A DNA stretch of 64,000 nt from assembly GCF_022878925.1 (NCBI RefSeq), contig NZ_CP084626.1, positions 1,488,001 through 1,552,000 on the forward strand. Reading direction: 5' to 3'. The stretch is from Caballeronia sp. TF1N1. GTDB taxonomy: Bacteria; Pseudomonadota; Gammaproteobacteria; Burkholderiales; Burkholderiaceae. The notes beneath the pieces were generated by a model that was given only the letters and a program-made list of their open reading frames with translations, was not told where the DNA came from and made no database searches. Positions 57,901 to 64,000 of the stretch are shown here, piece by piece (within the stretch, counting starts at the first letter, position 1; each line of letters opens with the position of its first letter). Made by a program: the position numbers and the translations under genes.

Positions 57901-58103
57901 TGCGTTCCCTCTTGTTGCCATTGTGTTGGCGTTGCGTTGGCGTCCTGTCGGCCTTTCGTCGGCGATGCAGTCGAACGGCGGGCCGCAACCGCAAAAATTA
58001 CCATAGCCGTGCGAGATCTGCTGTCGTGGCTAAAATAGCGGGCCGCGTCACGGCTTTGCAGCGCATCCGAACCTACCCATTTTGCACAAGGAAGTCTCAG
58101 CCG

Positions 58104-59540
58104 ATGCTCTCTCCCGCTGCTCAAACTGACAACGAACGCGCGCAGCGAGGCTCATCGCTCATCATCACGCTGGTCGCGGCCACGTTTTTCATGGAGAACC
58201 TCGACGGCACGATCATCGCGACCGCGCTGCCGCAGATGGCGCATTCGTTCAACGTGCATCCGGCCGAGATGAGTCTCGGCATCACCGCGTATCTGCTGAC
58301 GCTCGCGGTGTTCATCCCGATTTCCGGCTGGGCCGCCGACCGCTTCGGTTTGCGCACGGTGTTCGGCAGCGCGATCGCCGTTTTCACGGCCGCTTCCGTG
58401 CTGTGCGCAACGACTTCGACCCTGCCCGCGTTCGCAGCGGCGCGCGTCTTGCAGGGCATCGGCGGCGCGATGATGGTGCCGGTCGGGCGCCTGGCCGTGC
58501 TGCGCGCCACGCCGAAGAACGACCTCATGCGCGCCATCGCCATCATCACCTGGCCGGGGCTCGTCGCGCCGGTGATCGGACCGCCGCTCGGCGGCTTCAT
58601 CACCACGTATTCGTCGTGGCGCTGGATCTTCTATCTCAATGTGCCGCTCGGCATCATCGGTTTCTTGCTCACGTTGCGCTTCATCGACAACGTGCGCGCG
58701 GATGCGAAGCGCCGCTTCGACCTCGTCGGCTTCGCGCTGTGCGGAATCGCCTGCACGACGCTGCTCTATGCGATGGAGCTGATCGGCCGCAACGAGACGT
58801 CGTGGCGCTACGCCGGCGTGCTCGTGATCGTCGGCGTGGTGGCGAGCGTCGCGTCGTGGTGGCATTTGCGGCGCGCGGCGCATCCGGTCGTCGATCTGTC
58901 GGCGCTCAAGGTAAGGACCTTTGCCGTGGCGATGGGCGGCGGGTCGCTGTTTCGCATCGCCATCAGCGCGGCGCCGTTTTTACTACCGCTGATGTTTCAG
59001 GTCGGCTTCGGGCTGAACGCCTTCGAATCCGGCCTGCTCACGCTCGCGGTGTTCGCGGGCAATCTTTCGATGAAGCTCATCACCACGCCCGTGATGCGGC
59101 GCTTCGGCTTCCGGCCAGTGCTGATCGTCAACGGCGTGATCGCCGCGCTTTCGCTTGCCGTGATGAGCTTGCTCACGGCATCGACGCCGACGTTCGTGAT
59201 CGTCGCCTTGCTGTTCGCGAGCGGCTTGTCGCGCTCCTTGCAGTTCACGGCGCTCAATACGCTGAGTTTCGCGGATGTGCCGAAATCGCAGATGAGCGCG
59301 GCATCGGCGTTATCGAGCACGCTCTTTCAGATGACAATGGGCGTGGGCGTCGCGGTCGGCGCCATTGCCCTGCGCTTTGCCGAATGGCTGCATGGGCACG
59401 ACGCGCAGTCCATCGCGACGGAAGATTTCAGCGTGGCATTTTTGATCGTCGGGCTGGTGGGATTGATCGGCGTGGTGGATCTGTTCAGCCTCAAGCGCGA
59501 TGCGGGAGCGCTCGTGTCGGGGCATAAGGGGAAGGTTTGA
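58104..59540 (+). CDS. MFS transporter, DHA2-like drug efflux family
   Basis: The 478-residue permease has about 13-14 spans. It starts SSLIITLVAATFFMENLDGTIIATALPQM, the DHA2 opening with the antiporter-type D in TM1, followed by the motif A region GWAADRFGLRTVF and motif C-like GLVAPVIGPPLGGFI. It is probably a proton-driven exporter of small toxic compounds. The ATG at 58104 has AAGGAAG about 12 nt upstream. The divergent tas gene is 203 bp away; no regulator is adjacent. Confidence 0.87.
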   Translation: MLSPAAQTDNERAQRGSSLIITLVAATFFMENLDGTIIATALPQMAHSFNVHPAEMSLGITAYLLTLAVFIPISGWAADRFGLRTVFGSAIAVFTAASVLCATTSTLPAFAAARVLQGIGGAMMVPVGRLAVLRATPKNDLMRAIAIITWPGLVAPVIGPPLGGFITTYSSWRWIFYLNVPLGIIGFLLTLRFIDNVRADAKRRFDLVGFALCGIACTTLLYAMELIGRNETSWRYAGVLVIVGVVASVASWWHLRRAAHPVVDLSALKVRTFAVAMGGGSLFRIAISAAPFLLPLMFQVGFGLNAFESGLLTLAVFAGNLSMKLITTPVMRRFGFRPVLIVNGVIAALSLAVMSLLTASTPTFVIVALLFASGLSRSLQFTALNTLSFADVPKSQMSAASALSSTLFQMTMGVGVAVGAIALRFAEWLHGHDAQSIATEDFSVAFLIVGLVGLIGVVDLFSLKRDAGALVSGHKGKV

Positions 59541-59665
59541 CGGATTCGTCCTGTGTTGGGATTCGGAGCGACGCCGTCGAGATCAAGGCTGCGTTTTTTG
59601 CGGTGATCTCCTGAGCGACCTTTGCCTGGCCTCAAGTTTCGCTCCGACGCGCCGTAATCCGCGTT

Positions 59666-59863
59666 ATGAACACGCACAGTCTCGACTCCATCGCCGCTCT
59701 CAGCGAAGCCGTAGCCGTCATCCGTCACGCGCGCGGGCTGAAGAATCCGAACGACCTGCCCACCGGCACGCCTGAATGGAAAGCCGCGAGCGATGCCTTC
59801 GCCGACGACTTCGTGCGCGCACTCGACGGCGAACCGAGCGTGCGCGCCTGGTGGTGTTTCTGA
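59666..59863 (+). CDS. Hypothetical 65-residue protein
   Basis: This small acidic, probably helical protein (SLDSIAALSEAVAVIRHARG...DAFADDFVRALDGEP) ends RAWWCF. There is no signal, no membrane segment and no obvious ribosome site. Its composition looks protein-like and unlike an Arg-rich shadow frame, which is the main support. Confidence 0.45.
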   Translation: MNTHSLDSIAALSEAVAVIRHARGLKNPNDLPTGTPEWKAASDAFADDFVRALDGEPSVRAWWCF

Positions 59864-60064
59864 TCTTCCGATCGTCGATGCAAGCCGGCGCGTTGGACGC
59901 TGTTTCCCGCGCGAATCCGGCAATTCCTACGAGCCTCTTTTCCGAAATCCCGGCTTCCCGAGTCAAGTCTTCCTAAATCGCTCAACGTTTGCGCCTGGCT
60001 ATCAAGACCACCGGCCCCTACGCCGAAAACTTGCATATCACCATGATCCTTTCGGGAGCCGCCT

Positions 60065-60451
60065 GTGAAGTGGGCCGTTTCTTTTCTATCTATCGTCGTT
60101 GTCAGTTCCTTGACCGGCTGCGCGCCGCTGCCGGCCGCCAATCCGGTCGCGCAGACCGATAAGCCGCCGGTCGCCACGGGCATTATCAGTTTCGAGATTC
60201 CCGCCGATGCCCTCGGCGCCCGCGATGCGCAGCTCAGCGCAATCCTCACCAAAGCCGGCTCGCTTGCAGCCGCGCAGAAGCAGCCGACCACCATTCTCGT
60301 CACCGCGCTCGCGCAGGATTTGCCCTATATCAATCAGGCGATCTGGAAAGGCGTGCCGGCGAAACGCACCGTCCGGCTGAGCCTCGAGAACCGCACCGCC
60401 GGCGCGCGCGAGCCGTACAGCGTGTCGATCAAACCAACGCAAGGAGGCTGA
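60065..60451 (+). CDS. Small predicted lipoprotein
   Basis: This 128-residue protein has a lipobox SLTGC and a lipidated cysteine at C19, then a Pro-rich linker and a small domain (TGIISFEIPADALGARDAQ to KRTVRLSLENR). The strand-helix pattern and text such as TTILVTALAQDLPYINQ do not match a family I recognise. GTG start with GGGAG upstream. Its last codons include an AAGGAGG serving the next gene 4 bp on, so the two are cotranscribed. Confidence 0.7.
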   Translation: MKWAVSFLSIVVVSSLTGCAPLPAANPVAQTDKPPVATGIISFEIPADALGARDAQLSAILTKAGSLAAAQKQPTTILVTALAQDLPYINQAIWKGVPAKRTVRLSLENRTAGAREPYSVSIKPTQGG

Positions 60452-60455
60452 CATC

Positions 60456-60791
60456 ATGCGACGCACTCTCTTGGTCATCGGCGGCTTGCTGGTTTTTGCG
60501 ACCGCATCCGCCGGTCCGCTCGATGTCAGCGCGCCCGGCGTGCAAACCTTGGCCGCGCTCATGCCCGGCTCGCCACGCGTGTATCCGCCGCTGCCGACGC
60601 TCGCCATGCTGCCGCCTTCGACCGGCGACGACGAACTTCCCGCCAAGCCATCCGCGAAAAAAAGCAGGAAGGCGCGCCCGGTCGCGGATTGCCGATGCGA
60701 CGGTCCCGAACCGCGTCTCGTGGTATCGGGCGAATCGCGCAGTTATATGAAACACATCGAACAGCGGCTGGACGCCGCGTTGATCCGCTGA
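60456..60791 (+). CDS. Small secreted hypothetical protein
   Basis: The 111-residue protein has a signal peptide (MRRTLLVIGGLLVFATASAG) and a Pro/Leu-rich middle (PRVYPPLPTLAMLPP). A Lys/Arg-rich stretch and a CRC pair precede a C-terminal helix (YMKHIEQRLDAALI). No family recognised. A perfect AAGGAGG lies 8 nt before the ATG. It is sandwiched between a lipoprotein and a lytic transglycosylase, all exported, suggesting a shared envelope task. Confidence 0.7.
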   Translation: MRRTLLVIGGLLVFATASAGPLDVSAPGVQTLAALMPGSPRVYPPLPTLAMLPPSTGDDELPAKPSAKKSRKARPVADCRCDGPEPRLVVSGESRSYMKHIEQRLDAALIR

Positions 60792-60861
60792 ACGCCAGCA
60801 GGGGCGGACAACAAACGCCTATCGACCGCTTCGTATAAGACCAACACGGGAGCCACGATTC

Positions 60862-61335
60862 ATGTTTCCACCAGCGATAGCCGCCACGCGGCTTGCCCTC
60901 GCCGCCTGCGCGGCGCTCGGATTGTCGCTTGCATCCGGCGCTGTGCACGCCGATGACTGTTTCGAATTGGCGGGCGCGTATCAGGGCGTCAATCCGCTCG
61001 TGCTGCGCGCGGTTGCCTGGCGCGAGTCGAAAGGTGACGCCAGCGCGATCAACCGCAACGCCAACGGTTCCATCGATGTCGGCCAGTTGCAGATCAATTC
61101 GATTCATTTTCCCGACCTGGCGCGCCAGGGCATTCCGCACCGCGCGCTCGCCGATCCGTGCGTGAACGTGTTCGTCGCGGCGTGGCTGCTCAAGCAAAAG
61201 ATGGTCAAGTACGGCAACACGTGGCGCGCGATTGGCGCTTATCACTCGGAATCGCCGAAACATCGCGATGCCTATGCACGAAGCATCCAGAGCATTCTCG
61301 TGAGCTGGGGCGAATTGCAGCCGGCGATGCCCTGA
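60862..61335 (+). CDS. Lytic transglycosylase, IagB/IpgF/VirB1-like
   Basis: The 157-residue secreted SLT-fold enzyme cleaves peptidoglycan. A signal peptide ends at VHA (residues 28-30). The catalytic glutamate E55 is in AVAWRESKGD, followed by the typical NANGSIDVGQLQINSIHF and WLLKQKMVKYGNTWRAIGAYHSE. Size and layout match specialised transglycosylases that open the wall for type III, type IV or pilus machines (IagB, IpgF, BapC). No secretion system genes are in the window; only two small exported proteins precede it. Confidence 0.85.
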   Translation: MFPPAIAATRLALAACAALGLSLASGAVHADDCFELAGAYQGVNPLVLRAVAWRESKGDASAINRNANGSIDVGQLQINSIHFPDLARQGIPHRALADPCVNVFVAAWLLKQKMVKYGNTWRAIGAYHSESPKHRDAYARSIQSILVSWGELQPAMP

Positions 61336-61369
61336 GGCTTCGGCATCGACGATTCAGCGCCTTAGCGCC

Positions 61370-61729
61370 TTAGCGTTTGAGCCAGTCGAGCCAGCCAAGC
61401 GCGATCGCCGCGTTGACGATCACACCAGCCGTGGCCGCGATTGCCGCGATCATCGTCCAAAAGGCCGAACGGCGCGATGCCTGCGCGGATTCGCGGGCGA
61501 GTTGCGCGGCGTCGTTGGCCGAATTGACGGATGCGAACATCGCGCGAAACTGCTCGTCCTGATGCGCGACCTCCTTGCCGTGCAACCACGCGCGTTTGGA
61601 TGCGGCTTCGGGGTCGCTCGTGGCGGCTTCGTCGAGATCGGCGCGGACGGACGCTTCGCCCGCGGCGTCGTAGCGGCGAAAGCGTGCTTCGCGGGTGCTG
61701 CCGTGGTCTTCTTCGGGTGGATGGCTCAT
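61370..61729 (-). CDS. Hypothetical tail-anchored protein
   Basis: This 119-residue protein is charged over its first 85 residues (HPPEEDHGSTREARFRRYDA..., QFRAMFASVNSANDAAQLA), followed by one C-terminal membrane segment (FWTMIAAIAATAGVIVNAAIALGW). The middle looks like a coiled helix. The start at 61729 (MSHPPEED) is chosen over longer upstream frames. Function unknown. It converges on the transglycosylase gene. Confidence 0.6.
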   Translation of the reverse strand: MSHPPEEDHGSTREARFRRYDAAGEASVRADLDEAATSDPEAASKRAWLHGKEVAHQDEQFRAMFASVNSANDAAQLARESAQASRRSAFWTMIAAIAATAGVIVNAAIALGWLDWLKR

Positions 61730-61861
61730 GTGACGCTGATTTTGATCGTGGCTTCGAGAACAGTCGATTCTGCCAGCAGTCCGAGGCGCGTCGTGTCCCG
61801 GTTCGCAGGCAGCACGACATGACCGCGCAACCACGCGCGGCCGTCGATCACCGCACCGGCT

Positions 61862-62599
61862 TCAAAGCTGACTCATCCCGCCATCGATCACTAGTTCAGA
61901 GCCCACGATGAACCCCGCCTCCGCCGACGCCAGCAGCAGCACCGTCGCCGCCACTTCGCTCGACTTGCCGAAGCGCCCGAGCGGAATCTGGCTTTGCAGT
62001 TGCGCGGCGGCTTCATCGGCGAGGCCGAGCTTGTCGTGCAAAGGCGTCGCGATGGGACCGGGGCTCACCACGTTCACACGCACGCCGCGCGGCAGCAATT
62101 CCGCCGAGAGCGTCTTCGCAAGCGAGATGAGCGCTGCCTTGCTCGCGGCATAGATCGACGAAGCGGGCATGCCGATATGCGCGTTGATTGAACCGTTCAG
62201 CACGATGGATGCGCCTTCGTTCAGTAGCGGCACGAGCGCCTGAATCTGAAAATACGGACCCTTCACGTTGATCGCGAAGGTTTCGTCCCACGCTTTCTCG
62301 TCGATATCGACGAACGGAGCGAACGTGGCGACGCCTGCATTGACGAACACGGCGTCGAGCCTGATGTGCGCGTCGCCGAGATGCCGCGCGAGTTCCTGCG
62401 CGGCGGCGATGGTGCCCGTGACGTTGCGTATGGCGACGGCGTTAGCGCCGAGCGTCTCGCGCGCCTTGGCGAGAGAGACTTCATCGCGACCCGTGATGAC
62501 GACGCGCGCGCCTTCCGCGGCGAATGCCTGCGCCGCCGCCAGACCAATGCCGCTGTTGCCGCCCGTAACCAGAACTGTCTTGCCTTCGAAGCGATTCAT
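61862..62599 (-). CDS. Short-chain dehydrogenase/reductase (complete active site)
   Basis: This 245-residue classical SDR has the cofactor motif TGGNSGIG (12-19) and the complete tetrad N111, S137, Y150 and K154 (NGSINAHIGMPASSIYAASKAAL). It closes with GSELVIDGGMSQL. R38 after the second strand (TGRD) suggests NADPH preference. The substrate is unknown; the neighbours give no clue. It is a useful contrast to the catalytically degenerate SDR at 30790. Confidence 0.88.
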   Translation of the reverse strand: MNRFEGKTVLVTGGNSGIGLAAAQAFAAEGARVVITGRDEVSLAKARETLGANAVAIRNVTGTIAAAQELARHLGDAHIRLDAVFVNAGVATFAPFVDIDEKAWDETFAINVKGPYFQIQALVPLLNEGASIVLNGSINAHIGMPASSIYAASKAALISLAKTLSAELLPRGVRVNVVSPGPIATPLHDKLGLADEAAAQLQSQIPLGRFGKSSEVAATVLLLASAEAGFIVGSELVIDGGMSQL

Positions 62600-62749
62600 G
62601 ACGTTCTCCTTTGAACGTTGATCAGTGTGAAGGCAGTATGGCGGGCTTTGCGAGCAATGCCGTACGGGTAAATCGAGGAAAATGTGCGGAATTGTCGAAC
62701 GAGTTTAGCGGCGCACGGCTGCGAACCGTGCGTATTGCCAATCCTAGCC

Positions 62750-62953
62750 TCAGCGATCGTTGCTCATGCCTTTTAGCTGATCGTTGCCGGCGTCGCGCGC
62801 GGCATCGGCGGTAGCGAAATTTTCTTCCGATACGAGCGCGCGTCTCACTTCGCGCGCTTCGAAATCGACTAGCACGAGTACCCAGACGAATCCGCCCGCT
62901 TGCTCGGCCGTCTGCACGAACGCGCGGACGTTGCCTTCTTTTGACGATGTCAT
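62750..62953 (-). CDS. Hypothetical 67-residue protein
   Basis: This small protein with a beta-strand core (GGFVWVLVLVDFEAREVRRALV) and helical end (ATADAARDAGNDQLKGM) resembles compact single-domain proteins of unknown function. AAGGAGGAGG just upstream of the ATG is one of the best ribosome sites in the window, so it is very likely translated. It follows two other small genes on the same strand. Confidence 0.7.
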   Translation of the reverse strand: MTSSKEGNVRAFVQTAEQAGGFVWVLVLVDFEAREVRRALVSEENFATADAARDAGNDQLKGMSNDR

Positions 62954-63006
62954 CCTGACCTCCTCCTTGGTGGAACCACGACACGCGCGGTGACGACGAA
63001 CGTCGC

Positions 63007-63399
63007 TTAGGCTTCAAAATCCAGACCGCCAAGCAGCACGGAAGTCTCGGCCTGCGAGCGCGTGACCATATCGACATCGCGTGCGCCTTGCCAGGCCGCG
63101 AACTTGATGTCGAGTGCGTCCAGATAGCGCATAAAGCGCGCCTCCCCGTGCGGATGCATGAGACGCTCGATCTCCTCGTCGTCCCACGTGAGAAAGATGT
63201 TGAGCGGCAACGGATAACCACGCGCGCGCTCGTCGTCCGCATGCGGTGGGGTTTGAGCGCCGAGGTGCAATTTGGCAGGCTGGTGCGGATATTCGCCGGG
63301 AACGATATCGACGCGCACGCCGTGAAGCAGCGCCGCCACTCGCTCGGCGATACGCGGCATGAATTCGCTTTCGAAGCGAAGCGCCTGCTCCAGGTTCAA
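63007..63399 (-). CDS. Hypothetical protein, Burkholderia-type
   Basis: This protein of about 130 residues has no recognised domain. It contains LNIFLTWDDEEIERLMHP and RFMRYLDALDIKFAAWQGARD, a mixed alpha/beta make-up, and no signal peptide. The TTG at 63399 has GGAGAAAGG just upstream. An earlier TTG at 63423 lacks one, so the shorter start is preferred. It lies between two other small genes on the same strand. Confidence 0.7.
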   Translation of the reverse strand: MNLEQALRFESEFMPRIAERVAALLHGVRVDIVPGEYPHQPAKLHLGAQTPPHADDERARGYPLPLNIFLTWDDEEIERLMHPHGEARFMRYLDALDIKFAAWQGARDVDMVTRSQAETSVLLGGLDFEA

Positions 63400-63439
63400 C
63401 GCCCTTTCTCCGTGTGCTTTCAATGCGTGCGGCGCGCCG

Positions 63440-63742
63440 TCAGACTGGCGGCAAATCCTCGAGCGATTTTTCGATCTGCCCGTCTTGCACGCGCGCCTCG
63501 ATGCCGATATGGCCGTTCGCGTAGGGCAGCGAGCTGACTTTCGGACCGAGAAACGTGCGACCGCCGAGGGTAAAGAGCGTGCGGACTTCCTTGCCGCTCT
63601 TGATGGCGTCCACGACCTCCTGCACTTCCACGATGGTGGTGGGCGCGGCCCAGTCGTTGGTCGCGGAATCGAAGCTGCCCCAGCGCACGTTGGTCACGCG
63701 ATCGTTGACCCAGCGCACGCCGTCTATCGCCAAGGTAGTCAT
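63440..63742 (-). CDS. Hypothetical 100-residue protein
   Basis: This small, strand-rich protein (LAIDGVRWVNDRVTNVRWGSF, TTIVEVQEVVDAIKSGKEVRTLF) has no signal or membrane segment and no recognised family, though the layout recalls small DUF3892-like proteins. GGAGGC precedes the ATG. It is first in a run of three minus-strand small genes. Confidence 0.7.
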   Translation of the reverse strand: MTTLAIDGVRWVNDRVTNVRWGSFDSATNDWAAPTTIVEVQEVVDAIKSGKEVRTLFTLGGRTFLGPKVSSLPYANGHIGIEARVQDGQIEKSLEDLPPV

Positions 63743-63925
63743 GGCTGCCTCCGTTGCCGTGTTCGGAATGGTGGTTTGATGATGCTAGCACGGGGGAGGT
63801 GTGGGGGTTGGCTGGTTCGAGTGTCTGTCGAGACGTGCCTTTCGACAGAGCGCTTCGCCGCACTGCGGTAAAATCACACCTTCGCCTTAAACCGATGCAG
63901 ACCGCGCCACGGTCAGTCGCTCCAC

Positions 63926-64000
63926 ATGTCCGCCGTTCAAAAAATCAGCCCCCGCCGCGTGTCCGTCGCTCCGATGATGGACTGGACCGACAGGCATTGC
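63926..64000 (+). CDS. dusA: tRNA-dihydrouridine synthase A, N-terminal fragment
   Basis: The last 25 codons of the window encode MSAVQKISPRR followed by VSVAPMMDWTDRHC, the opening FMN-binding strand of DusA. The enzyme reduces uridines in the tRNA D-loop. The gene continues past the window. A TAAAAT at 63869-63874 could be a -10 element. Confidence 0.88.
   Translation, partial: MSAVQKISPRRVSVAPMMDWTDRHC

Overview
The window is 64 kb of GC-rich bacterial chromosome with no rRNA or tRNA genes, insertion sequences, prophage or CRISPR. Gene content and order point to Burkholderia sensu lato (Burkholderia/Paraburkholderia/Caballeronia): mfd followed by argE, a potFGHI polyamine importer, an Ara4N lipid A cluster with ArnA split into two genes, the rpsF-priB-rpsR-rplI operon next to dnaB, gcl-hyi-glxR, and a sbp-cysTWA-cysB sulfate operon. 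The genus assignment is inferred from protein character and synteny only.

Layout. 1-3.5 kb: 3' end of mfd, argE and a PLP dehydratase. 3.6-7.8 kb (minus): potF-potG-potH-potI, with a hairpin between the binding protein and the membrane components. 8.4-11.4 kb: mntH, an unusual phospholipase A1 and a small Cys-motif protein. 11.6-17.4 kb (minus): ABC-F protein YbiT, then alaA-hom-thrC. 17.9-26.6 kb: an Mth938-fold gene, then arnT, an SMR-type flippase subunit, arnB, arnC, formyltransferase, decarboxylase, arnD and bcp. This set makes and attaches 4-amino-4-deoxy-L-arabinose, but ugd and a second flippase subunit are absent here. 26.6-31.6 kb: a candidate small RNA, PIN-PhoH, a repeat-tailed NlpC/P60 lipoprotein and an SDR lacking its catalytic residues. 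31.7-36.6 kb (minus): pit with its DUF47 partner, dnaB and the rpsF operon.

36.8-42.2 kb: a LysR regulator divergent from gcl-hyi-glxR (glyoxylate to glycerate), then a BON-LysM protein. 42.3-48.3 kb (minus): sbp-cysT-cysW-cysA-cysB-asparaginase. 48.6 kb: lexA with two SOS boxes. 49-53 kb: small proteins, a universal stress protein and a NodI/NodJ-like exporter. 53.4-57.9 kb (minus): tkt-gnd and tas. 58-64 kb: an MFS transporter, a run of small exported or lineage-restricted proteins with an IagB/IpgF-type transglycosylase, a normal SDR and the 5' end of dusA.

The window is mostly core metabolism. The parts most worth a second look are the intergenic RNA candidate at about 26.65-26.81 kb, the catalytically degenerate SDR, the repeat-tailed hydrolase lipoprotein, the NodIJ-like transporter, the orphan transglycosylase cassette, and several structured intergenic segments.
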